A DNA stretch of 64,000 bases from contig NZ_JH815199.1 of the NCBI RefSeq assembly GCF_000296445.1, forward strand, positions 124,001 through 188,000, read 5' to 3'. The notes beneath the pieces are model-generated. The model saw nothing but the letters and a program-made list of their open reading frames with translations. It ran no database searches and had not been told where the DNA came from. Numbering within the stretch: position 1 is the stretch's first letter; each line of letters starts with the position of its first letter. Both the position numbers and the translations under genes were made by a program. The DNA comes from Slackia piriformis YIT 12062 (GTDB taxonomy: Bacteria > Actinomycetota > Coriobacteriia > Coriobacteriales > Eggerthellaceae). This document shows positions 1 through 7,102 of the stretch, one piece after another.

Positions 1-2
1 TA

Positions 3-32
3 TTCCGCAGGCTCAAGGAGCTTGAATTCTAA
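3..32 (+). CDS. possible 3' end of an upstream gene
   Basis: An open frame enters from the left edge and ends at a TAA at 30-32 with the charged tail FRRLKELEF. A good intrinsic terminator follows about 90 bp later on the same strand, which fits the end of a rightward transcription unit. The remaining piece is too short to assign to any family, and the other two frames also stop nearby, so this is a weak call. Confidence 0.2.
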   Translation, partial: FRRLKELEF

Positions 33-120
33 TCACGAGGCAAAGGCGGCATAGCGTTTCGAACGTATTCGTGTTATCGCTGCTGAGCCGTGTTTTCTTC
101 GACATATCTGACATTTAAAG

Positions 121-156
121 CCGGGTCTCGCACATTGTGCGGGCCCGGTTTTTTGC
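121..156 (+). terminator. intrinsic terminator
   Basis: A GC-rich hairpin (left arm CCGGGTCTCGCAC, ATT loop, right arm GTGCGGGCCCGG) is followed directly by six T. It would end a transcript coming from the left edge. Confidence 0.8.
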
Positions 157-235
157 GCTATCGATTTTTGCTCACATGCGCGTAGCCGCGCCAAGGCAGC
201 TGTTTGTTTTTTGTACCGCGGGGATGCCTCCATTC

Positions 236-341
236 GTTAGTATTAAATAAAAGTTAATACTCAAGAATATAAATACCTAAATAAGAGTTAAAAGAGAGAA
301 AAATTATTAACAAATTCCTAATACTAAGTGGAAAACTCTTT
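236..341. repeat. AT-rich element, copy A
   Basis: An abrupt AT-rich block in GC-rich DNA. It contains facing AGTATTAA and TTAATACT half-sites at its left end and TTATTAACAA near its right end. A second block at 48885-48972 has the same sub-motifs in the same order and orientation (TATTAAA, AAGA.ATA, AAAAA.TTATTAACAA, TAATAC, GTG.AAAAC). The second copy lies directly upstream of a WYL regulator gene, so a regulator binding region or an AT-rich promoter module is plausible. Confidence 0.55.
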
Positions 342-519
342 GGCCAAAAGTATCAGGGCCTAAAGCCCACTGCTTGGCTCGACTGACCCGCTGCGGCCTT
401 GCGTAGTCGAAAAGCGTTGTATGTGAGAAGGAGGCTGGAGACTGGGCGGAAAGTTGAATCCGCAGGGCTCGAACGGGGTTCGCAAGCATGGCGGGAGACG
501 ATAGAGCCGGAGACTGCGA

Positions 520-741
520 CTCGTGGTCAAAAAGGACGCATTAGGAGAAAGGGAGAAACCGTTCGCATTGAAATACATACCGTTTATCGGCCGCAAGCAT
601 CATATAAGAGAGTTAAAAGCCCCATTGCATTGGAGAACCGTTGGTTTTGAGCTGCAAATTGTCTCCCTATAGACCCATTTTGACCACGGCCGTCGTCTGG
701 CGCGTTTGAGGTTCTCCAAATGCGCCTCTTTTGACCACGAG
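520..741. repeat. long imperfect inverted repeat (30-base arms)
   Basis: The left arm at 520-549 starts CTCGTGGTCAAAA and ends GGAGAA. The right arm at 712-741 is its reverse complement with 26 of 30 positions matching. A third partial copy of the TTTTGACCACG core lies at 678-688. The arms are 162 bp apart and enclose no recognisable gene. Confidence 0.6.
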
Positions 742-760
742 AGGAGCTCGGCCTTTGCAT

Positions 761-970
761 GCCAGGGTATGCTAAGGCTGTGCATTTTCAGGCGCGGAGT
801 ATGCGAGGGCTTACGCGTCTCGGACGCAGGGCACGCTAGGGCCTGCGTCCTCGAACGCAGGGCATGCTAAGACTAGGTTCCTCAGGCACAGGGCGTACTA
901 AGATTAAGCGCCCTCAGACGCAGGCTGCGCTAAAGGCTACGCCTTCCAGACGCGCACGAGCGTATGGGCG
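761..970. repeat. 31-32 bp degenerate tandem repeat
   Basis: A GC(T/A)-rich unit recurs with the core GCTAAG or a close variant at 771, 803, 835, 866, 897 and 929, a spacing of 32, 32, 31, 31 and 32 bp. Most units also carry CTCAGACGCAGG-like sequence just before the core. A seventh, weaker unit (CCAGACGCGCACGAGCGTATGG) falls inside the last codons of the leftward gene that ends at 937. This suggests that the array grew by duplication from, or into, that gene's 3' end. Units abut with no spacers, so it is not a CRISPR array. Confidence 0.7.
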
Positions 971-2490
971 TCGTCGTCCGAGGGCATGCCAAGGTAGGTG
1001 ACGATGACATCGTGGGTGCCCGTGGACGCAAGGAAATCTCCGTAGTCGTCGCATCCGTCGGGGCATGGCAGGGTAAAGTAGGTTCGTGCGGCAAAGTCTA
1101 TTCCGCTGACCGTACGGGTTGATTTGACCATGAAATAGGAGCCGGACCATGCGGGGGCCGCGGTGGGATTTCGGTCGAAGCAGAACCATTCCGACCCGCT
1201 TGAACCACCGCGATCGATAGGGGCAAACGTTCCGATTCCGCTGAGTCCTCCCTGATTTTGATAGGAAGCGTCGAACGAGAACGTGAACCGTCCATTCACA
1301 TATCCCGCATCAAGGGGCTTCATGGGGGTGGGCAGCGTGAGTTCGTCTTTCTTCGATCCGCTATCGGCATCAAGAAGCGTCATCTGGTAATACACGCCTG
1401 TCGTGTCAACGCGGGGCGTTATGACCACTTCGTCTCCGGTGGAATAGGGTGCGGTTCCCATGCGCCCCTTCGACCGCCAGTCTTCGCGGACATCGGACGA
1501 TCCGAATGAGGCCGATTTCAGAAGAGAGTCTTCGGCGCTTGCGTTGCCCGAAGACGCGGGCACGACCTGCCAAAAGGCTCGATTGCCGGCGGTGCACAGA
1601 TAGGGTATTTCATAATCCGATGTTCCGGTTTCCACCAGCACGGGAGACCCGATTGACGTTCCCGAAGCGCTTGCCTGGTAGATGCGCCATTCGCCCGAGA
1701 GGCAGTTTGCTTCGGTCCAAACGACGCCATGTTCGTTGCAGCGTATATCGCAGATATCGAACCCTCGTTCGGTGCTGACGGGCGCCTCCAGGATGGTGGT
1801 AAGCGTTCCATCCGATAGATTGAGGATGGCTCCTTGGCAGAGGGGGTCTGCCCCTTCGGTGGGAAGAAGGCACGCGGCGCAAGAGTCTGAATTCGCCCAG
1901 ACCAAAGACCCGTAAGGAAGCTTGTATTCGCCGGACAGAGCCAGCGGCGCATCGCCCTCAATGGCGGAAAGCGCACCTTCGTCGCTCAAAGAGACGACGG
2001 CGTCTTCCGACACTTCGAGCGTTGCGACCGTGCTGCTCGCTTCTTTTGCTGTTGTGGCCACTTGCGCTCCGGCACCTATGGCGAAAAGCGCACCTATTCC
2101 CGCTGCACCGACGATGAGCTGTCGGCGCGTGAGCGTGGTGTGCTTGCCTTCGGGCAGGGGAATGCGGACTTGTTCGTTGAGGGCGTTTGGCGCCTGCCTC
2201 ATTTTCGGACGTGAGGCATTGGCCGCGCGCGCGGTTGCGGCGTGGCTGGCTTTGAAAGCTGCGCTCGAGGCGCCTTTCGCCAACGGGCCGAGGCCTACGC
2301 TTGCGGGACGCGTATCTCGAACGCGTCCGCCCCGCCCGCCTGCGGTATGTCTCGACGCCCTGCTTGAGGAAATGCCGACAGAAGCCCTGCGTGCGCGCGA
2401 GGGCGAGGAGCCTCCGACGGGGCGCGCCGTCCTTACATGAGGAGAGCGCGTGGAGGGCGTACGTCGTGGTGTTGGTTTTCTTTCAGCCAT
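937..2490 (-). CDS. secreted or membrane-anchored protein of unknown function
   Basis: The product has 517 residues. The first ~115 residues are Arg/Ser/Ala-rich and low in complexity. They are followed by TRRQLIVGAAGIGALFAIG, a twin-arginine-like motif plus one hydrophobic segment (about residues 120-145). The rest (about 350 residues) is polar, rich in Gly, Asp, Ser and aromatic residues, with repeated short W/F-containing segments typical of a beta-propeller or similar beta-rich extracellular fold; that fold is my inference. A Met near residue 97 is an alternative start that would put the twin Arg close to the N-terminus, as expected of a Tat signal. No clear RBS precedes the first ATG. 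It is transcribed divergently from the response regulator at 2628. Function not recognised. Confidence 0.75.
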   Translation of the reverse strand: MAERKPTPRRTPSTRSPHVRTARPVGGSSPSRARRASVGISSSRASRHTAGGRGGRVRDTRPASVGLGPLAKGASSAAFKASHAATARAANASRPKMRQAPNALNEQVRIPLPEGKHTTLTRRQLIVGAAGIGALFAIGAGAQVATTAKEASSTVATLEVSEDAVVSLSDEGALSAIEGDAPLALSGEYKLPYGSLVWANSDSCAACLLPTEGADPLCQGAILNLSDGTLTTILEAPVSTERGFDICDIRCNEHGVVWTEANCLSGEWRIYQASASGTSIGSPVLVETGTSDYEIPYLCTAGNRAFWQVVPASSGNASAEDSLLKSASFGSSDVREDWRSKGRMGTAPYSTGDEVVITPRVDTTGVYYQMTLLDADSGSKKDELTLPTPMKPLDAGYVNGRFTFSFDASYQNQGGLSGIGTFAPIDRGGSSGSEWFCFDRNPTAAPAWSGSYFMVKSTRTVSGIDFAARTYFTLPCPDGCDDYGDFLASTGTHDVIVTYLGMPSDDDAHTLVRVWKA

Positions 2491-2627
2491 AGACGCTTAT
2501 TGTGTCATTTTGTTACCAGGAAGCGTCTATGGCATTGCGAATCGTTACAATAAACGCAAACCGGGCTTGGCAAAGTCTAAGACAAAAGCCAAGGGACGCC
2601 CCCGAGACTGTATGAGGAGTGCTAATT

Positions 2628-3338
2628 ATGAGTAATGAAACTCGTCGCATCCTACTTGTAGAAGACGAAAAGGCCATTCGCGATGCTGTCGCTGGCTTTC
2701 TTGAGCGTGACAACTATTGGGTTACCGCCGTCGGCGACGGTCAGGAAGCCTTGGAAGAATTCGGTAGGCATCATTTCGACCTGGTCGTTTTGGACCTCAT
2801 GCTTCCGCGCGTTCCGGGCGAGAACGTATGCCGCGCGATTCGCGACAACTCCGACGTACCCATCATTATGCTGACTGCGAAGGGCGATGTGGGAGACCGT
2901 ATCATCGGCCTCGAGCTCGGCGCCGACGACTACCTCGTCAAGCCGTTTTCTCCTCGCGAGCTGGTTGCGCGCGTGCGCGCTCTTCTGCGCCGCGCTCATG
3001 TGGATTCCGAGCCTCAGCGCGAAGTGCTTGAATTCGGCGAGCTGACCATCGACGTTTCCGGCCATAAAGTCCTGGTCAACGGCGAAGAGGTTGATCTTAC
3101 TGCGAGCGAGTTCAAGCTGCTCACCACGTTGTCCCGCTACCCCGGCCATGTGTATACGCGCATGGAGCTTGTGGAGAAGGTCCTCGGCTATGACTTCGAG
3201 GGCTATGAGCGCACCATCGACTCTCACGTTAAGAATCTGCGCGCCAAGATCGGCGACAACCCTCGCAATCCGAAATGGCTGCACACAGTTCACGGCGTCG
3301 GATATCGCTTCGAAGATCCCACGAAGCAGCAGGGATAA
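2628..3338 (+). CDS. OmpR-family response regulator
   Basis: This 236-residue protein has an N-terminal receiver domain (ILLVEDE acidic pocket near residue 10, phospho-acceptor Asp in VVLDLMLP near residue 54, Lys in YLVKPF) and a C-terminal OmpR/PhoB winged helix with the usual HTVHGVGYRF ending. The ATG at 2628 is chosen because GAGGAG lies 8 bp upstream; a GTG at 2619 would overlap that RBS. The sensor kinase follows 93 bp downstream after a hairpin, so the two form a two-component operon. The inducing signal is not visible. Confidence 0.95.
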   Translation: MSNETRRILLVEDEKAIRDAVAGFLERDNYWVTAVGDGQEALEEFGRHHFDLVVLDLMLPRVPGENVCRAIRDNSDVPIIMLTAKGDVGDRIIGLELGADDYLVKPFSPRELVARVRALLRRAHVDSEPQREVLEFGELTIDVSGHKVLVNGEEVDLTASEFKLLTTLSRYPGHVYTRMELVEKVLGYDFEGYERTIDSHVKNLRAKIGDNPRNPKWLHTVHGVGYRFEDPTKQQG

Positions 3339-3362
3339 TTCCATATTAGAATTGGGCACGGC

Positions 3363-3393
3363 AAGGCCCGGCTCTTTGGGCCGGGCCTTGTTT
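3363..3393 (+). terminator. hairpin between response regulator and kinase genes
   Basis: A strong stem (AAGGCCCGGC / GCCGGGCCTT) is followed by GTTT rather than a full T-run. It may act as a partial terminator that lowers kinase expression relative to the regulator. Confidence 0.6.
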
Positions 3394-3431
3394 GATGATG
3401 CCGCATATCGCGAGGAGGTGGCGTCTGCGCC

Positions 3432-5018
3432 ATGGTGTCTTCGTCCGAGAAACCCAGCAAAGAGCATAAGGGCGCGTTCGCGCGCGTTCGTGACAGAATA
3501 TTCGAGTGTTCGTACACAACGCGTGTCACGTGCACATTCGCGCTCGTGGCCATGATGACCGTCGTCGTGGCTATGGGCGTGCTTTCGTATGTATGGGAGC
3601 AGCATTTCCAGGCGTATACGAGAGAGAACGTTCAAGAGCTTGCGGATGCAACGGCGAAAAGCGTTGCGAGCCTCTACGAAGCGAATCACGAAACCGCTAT
3701 AGAGGAAATCCGCGAAGCGGGGGGAGGAACGTATCCGGCAATAGGGATTGACGATGTCCAGCCTGCTCAATCGGCACATGCACTGCAGCCCGGCATGGGT
3801 ATTCAGGTTTCAAGCATGCAGACGGGCCAGGTTGTCTACGACTCGTCCCTTCCTAATAGCGGGTCATCTGACGGTTTTGGCCCCAATATTCTTAACGAAG
3901 AATCCTTTGCCCCGAACGGCAACGACAAAATGGCTACGTCGTCTATCGTCTTGAGCAACGGCAAAGTTGTCGGATCGGTCCATATGTGGGTTTACGGCTC
4001 GGAGGTTCTTCTTTCGAAAGCCGACCAGACGTTCAGAAACCAGAGTTACCAGGCCATGGCCTTCGCTGCCGTACTTTCGGTTTTGCTTGCGTCGTGCATA
4101 GGCTTCTTGTTCGCGCGCGGTCTGGTGGACCCCATCAACCGCATGACGCGCACTGCTGCGGCCATCAAAGAAGGAGACCTGTCGGCGCGTACGAATCTCG
4201 AAGGCGATGACGAAATCGCCGAATTGGGAAAGACGTTCGACGCCATGGCGGAAAGCGTCGAGAAGAATCAGCAGCTCGAGCGCAGGCTCACGATGGATGT
4301 GGCCCATGAATTGCGCACGCCGCTTATGGCGATCCAGTCCACGGTCGAGGCCATCGTCGACGGCGTGTTCGAGCCGGACGAGGAACGCCTCGGCACTATC
4401 AACCTCGAAGTGAGGAGGTTGGGAAGGCTAGTCGATGCTCTTCTGCGCCTTTCGCGCCTTGAGAGCCGCTCTACTCCCATGAACGAAGAGGTCATCAACG
4501 TCGGTGAGCTCATCAGGCCCTTGGCCCTCTCCCACGAGGCGTTCGTCAACGATGCCGGCCTCACTCTCGAGTTCGACGCCGAAGACGAGGTCATGGTGTA
4601 TGGCGATCGCGATATGCTCAGGCAGGCCACGGCTAACCTCATCTCGAATGCGGTGCGCTACACCCCTGCTCCTGGAAAGATTACGGTCAAGGTCCGCAAG
4701 GGCGACATCATGGCTTCCATTTCGGTGAAGGATACGGGCATCGGCCTTTCGCCCGAGGAATGCAAAATGGTCTTCAACCGATTCTGGCGTGCTGAAGAAA
4801 GCCGCCAGCGTCAAAGCGGCGGTCTTGGCGTCGGCCTGGCTGTCGTCAAGGAAATCGTCGATCGTCACGGAGGCTGGATTCAGGTCGAGGGCAAGAAAGG
4901 CGAAGGCGCCTGTTTCACCATCCATATTCCTTTGTACGACTTTGAGCGCATCAAGGCGCAGAAGGAGAAGGAGCAGAAAGGCAAGGGGCAGGGCCATAGG
5001 CAAAAAGGCCGCAGGTAG
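3432..5018 (+). CDS. HAMP-domain sensor histidine kinase
   Basis: The product has 528 residues. Membrane segments lie at about 36-56 and 203-226 and bracket an extracytoplasmic sensor region of ~145 residues. A HAMP linker follows (about 222-275), then the HisKA H-box VAHELRTPL (His near residue 291) and a HATPase domain with N-box (NLISNAVRY), G1 (DTGIGL) and G2 (GLGVGLAVVKEIV). The C-terminus is a Lys/Gln-rich tail. The start has GAGGAGGTG 12 bp upstream. It is the cognate kinase of the regulator at 2628. Ligand unknown. Confidence 0.95.
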   Translation: MVSSSEKPSKEHKGAFARVRDRIFECSYTTRVTCTFALVAMMTVVVAMGVLSYVWEQHFQAYTRENVQELADATAKSVASLYEANHETAIEEIREAGGGTYPAIGIDDVQPAQSAHALQPGMGIQVSSMQTGQVVYDSSLPNSGSSDGFGPNILNEESFAPNGNDKMATSSIVLSNGKVVGSVHMWVYGSEVLLSKADQTFRNQSYQAMAFAAVLSVLLASCIGFLFARGLVDPINRMTRTAAAIKEGDLSARTNLEGDDEIAELGKTFDAMAESVEKNQQLERRLTMDVAHELRTPLMAIQSTVEAIVDGVFEPDEERLGTINLEVRRLGRLVDALLRLSRLESRSTPMNEEVINVGELIRPLALSHEAFVNDAGLTLEFDAEDEVMVYGDRDMLRQATANLISNAVRYTPAPGKITVKVRKGDIMASISVKDTGIGLSPEECKMVFNRFWRAEESRQRQSGGLGVGLAVVKEIVDRHGGWIQVEGKKGEGACFTIHIPLYDFERIKAQKEKEQKGKGQGHRQKGRR

Positions 5019-5228
5019 CGCGCGAACCGCATCTCTCTGCGGCTTGAGGGCAGCTCGTATTGCGGCGATTCGTCTGCGTGGCGCGCAAAGGCCTGCGATA
5101 TGCGCGGTTGTTGCAGGTTACAGCGGCTAAACGGCGGGTCTTAAGACTTGCGATGCGCTGCTTGCTTTGGCATTATTCCTTGTTACGAAAAAAAATGCGC
5201 TTAAGCGCCTGGAAAGGACGAATCCCAA

Positions 5229-5933
5229 GTGTCTCAACGTAATCCGATGAACGACCGCTATCAAAGCGAGGTCAAGGGCCAAACCAAAAAGTCCGCTGCG
5301 TCCGCAAAGCCCAAGAGCAAAGCCGCCGCGAGCGTCTACATCAAGCCGAGCGGCCACACCCCTCAGGAGAAGAAGGCCATCAAGAAGCAGCAGCGCGCAA
5401 AACAGGCCGAGCTCGACCGCATGTTCTACAATCCCCCTACCGAACGCTATAAAAAACTGCGTCGCATCTGGTGGTTTTGCCTGATCGCCGCCATTGTGCT
5501 GACGGTGCTCGGCATGGTCTTGCCGAATTTGCTCCCTGGAGTGGTTTGGGCTTCGTGGGGTTGCATCATCCCCGCGTACGCGTTCATCATCGCAGCCGTC
5601 TGGCTCGACTTCTCCAAGATTCGCAAGGTTCGTCGCGAATACCAGATGGAAATGATGAAGAAGCACCCAAAGCAGGTGAAAGAGCACCTCGTCACCAACG
5701 CGAACAACCAGCGTGCTGCCGAGAAGGAAGCGGCTCGAGAAGAAAAGAAGAAGACGCGTTCGAAGCGCTTCTTCGGCAAGAAGGAAGAAGAGCCGCAGGT
5801 TTCCACCGAAGAGGCTCAGAAACAGGCCGAAGAAGAGGCGGCGAAAGTGAAAGAGCGCGAGGATGCCTCCAAGCCCATTGCCCAGCTGAAGGCCGAGCGC
5901 GAAGCGGCGAAAAAAGCAGATCAGGCGAAATAG
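5229..5933 (+). CDS. two-helix membrane protein with charged tails
   Basis: The product has 234 residues. A basic Lys/Ala-rich N-terminus (1-75) leads to two adjacent transmembrane helices (about 79-97 and 103-123) and a long, highly charged C-terminal tail (residues 125-234) rich in Lys, Glu, Ala and Gln with coiled-coil character. The topology resembles small actinobacterial membrane proteins with cytoplasmic N- and C-termini, but I do not recognise the family with confidence. GTG start at 5229 with AAAGGACG upstream. It stands alone, ended by a terminator at 5954. Confidence 0.75.
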   Translation: MSQRNPMNDRYQSEVKGQTKKSAASAKPKSKAAASVYIKPSGHTPQEKKAIKKQQRAKQAELDRMFYNPPTERYKKLRRIWWFCLIAAIVLTVLGMVLPNLLPGVVWASWGCIIPAYAFIIAAVWLDFSKIRKVRREYQMEMMKKHPKQVKEHLVTNANNQRAAEKEAAREEKKKTRSKRFFGKKEEEPQVSTEEAQKQAEEEAAKVKEREDASKPIAQLKAEREAAKKADQAK

Positions 5934-5953
5934 CGCCTATCGAAACGTTTGAG

Positions 5954-5992
5954 AACGACCCCGAAGCTGAATGCTCGGGGTCGTTTGCTGTT
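5954..5992 (+). terminator. intrinsic terminator
   Basis: The stem AACGACCCCGA / TCGGGGTCGTT is followed by a T-rich stretch. It ends the gene at 5229-5933. Confidence 0.75.
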
Positions 5993-6012
5993 CTCCTTTG
6001 AAGCGCGTCATC

Positions 6013-6021
6013 TGCTATACT
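6013..6021 (+). promoter_or_regulatory. extended -10 promoter of queT
   Basis: TGCTATACT at 6013-6021 is a near-consensus extended -10 element about 100 bp before the queT start. The ~100-nt leader that follows could hold a preQ1 sensor, but no known preQ1 riboswitch consensus is visible. Confidence 0.45.
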
Positions 6022-6122
6022 GCGCATTCGCGAGGTGCATCGTTGGGCCCTGTGCTTCGCTTGCTTATTCGTTGCCCATAGCCCGTGCGGTTTTTTCCGC
6101 GCGCGGAACAAAGGAGAATCAC

Positions 6123-6713
6123 ATGGAAAAAGCTGCCGTTAAAGGCGCGTCTTCGGCGCGCACGTCTTACGTTGCTGAGGCGGGCATGATCGCTGCCGTG
6201 TATGCGGCGTGCACGCTCGCTGCACTCGTGCTCTTGCAGGGTCTTGCATGGGGGCCGGTTCAGTTCCGCATTTCCGAGGCGCTTGTCGTTCTTGCCGTCT
6301 TGACCCCCGCCGCCGTTCCGGGACTTACCATCGGATGCATCGTGGCGAATGTTGCCAACATGGTTATTGCAGGCACGGGCGCGCTCGGCTTGCTCGACGT
6401 GGTGTTCGGCTCGCTCGCTACGTTGGTCGGAGCGTTGTGGTGCCGTAAATTCGCCTCGCGTCCGGCAATTGCGCTGCTGGGTCCGGTAATCGCCAATGCC
6501 GTCATCGTCCCTGCTTACCTCCCCATCCTCCTGCAGGGTCTGGGCTTCTACACCATTCCCTTCACGACGATCAGCCTGGACGGCGCATACATTCCTATGT
6601 ATCTGTTCGGCCTTGTCGCTACGGGCGTAGGTGAGGCGGTCGTGGTCTATGCTCTGGGCATGCCGCTCCTGAAAGCTCTTGGCAAGGCGAACATTTTCAA
6701 GAATCTTTCTTAG
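6123..6713 (+). CDS. queT: QueT-family queuosine precursor transporter
   Basis: A 196-residue integral membrane protein with five to six hydrophobic helices. The block WGPVQFRISEALVVLAVLTP followed by AVPGLTIGC is characteristic of the QueT (DUF988) substrate-binding subunit of ECF transporters. Members import queuosine precursors such as preQ1 or queuine. The energising ECF module is not in the window. RBS AAAGGAG lies just before the ATG. Downstream sits an intrinsic terminator at 6830. Confidence 0.85.
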   Translation: MEKAAVKGASSARTSYVAEAGMIAAVYAACTLAALVLLQGLAWGPVQFRISEALVVLAVLTPAAVPGLTIGCIVANVANMVIAGTGALGLLDVVFGSLATLVGALWCRKFASRPAIALLGPVIANAVIVPAYLPILLQGLGFYTIPFTTISLDGAYIPMYLFGLVATGVGEAVVVYALGMPLLKALGKANIFKNLS

Positions 6714-6918
6714 GAATCAGCCTCCCGACGGATTTGGCCATCTTTTCAAGGACTCTGTTTCTTGACGGGTTAAGCGCCTCCTCGAAGGCTGCGCCCTTTG
6801 ACGAGTCCGAAAATAGCCCCTTGATTTTGCCCGCGCTCCCCAACGGCGCGGGTTTTTTGTGTCCGAAGTCGTCGAGGGCCTTCGAACCATGGCCTTTCCT
6901 GGGCATCGTGAATTCCAA
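6697..6918 (-). CDS. candidate small basic protein (uncertain)
   Basis: A 73-residue leftward frame starts at 6918 and overlaps the 3' end of queT by 17 bp. Its composition is protein-like (KGHGSKALDDFGHKKPAP near the start; amphipathic NRVLEKMAKSVGRLIPKK near the end), and by eye most third codon positions are G or C, as in neighbouring genes. Against it, there is no clear RBS and it spans the presumed queT terminator at 6830-6858. No family recognised. Confidence 0.3.
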   Translation of the reverse strand: MEFTMPRKGHGSKALDDFGHKKPAPLGSAGKIKGLFSDSSKGAAFEEALNPSRNRVLEKMAKSVGRLIPKKDS

Positions 6919-7102
6919 GACGGCATCGCAGGCGCTTGGGCGAATTTGCGGGCAAACGGTTGCCGCGCAAGGCAGTGTGCTCTTCGTCTGTTCGACGGTT
7001 TTTTAGGTCGACGATGGCCGAAGGGGTAGAATGGGAAGGCAATGTCGGAGGGCGTCCAAGAACGCGTTCGCTGCGCCGGATACCCGTTATAGAAGGAAGC
7101 GT
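6714..7102. other. intergenic region after queT
   Basis: 389 bp. Apart from the terminator at 6830 and the uncertain leftward small ORF, nothing is recognised. The region 6860-7090 presumably holds the promoter of the glycosyltransferase-like gene, but no clear -35/-10 pair stands out. Confidence 0.5.
6830..6858 (+). terminator. intrinsic terminator
   Basis: The hairpin CCCGCGC / GGCGCGGG with a short loop and six T follows queT at a distance of about 115 bp. Confidence 0.75.

Larger units (their letters stand above)
157..936. other. repeat-rich intergenic region without a convincing gene
   Basis: About 780 bp between the first terminator and the first clear gene. It holds, in order, an AT-rich element (236-341), a pair of 30-base inverted arms (520-549 and 712-741), and 31-32 bp tandem units (from about 761). 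Open frames here are short, Lys/Arg-rich and without family signature, so none is called. Confidence 0.6.

Noticed and set aside
399-650. 83-codon rightward open frame rich in Arg/Lys
   Set aside because: No RBS, no family signature, low-complexity basic composition, and it runs through one arm of the inverted repeat.
761-936. Possible CRISPR array
   Set aside because: Units are directly joined without unique spacers and differ from one another; no cas genes are present.
2652-3779. 375-codon leftward open frame
   Set aside because: Antisense to the response regulator and kinase genes, both of which have complete domain motifs.
6022-6122. preQ1 riboswitch before queT
   Set aside because: The leader is a suitable place, but none of the known preQ1 consensus strings could be matched by eye.
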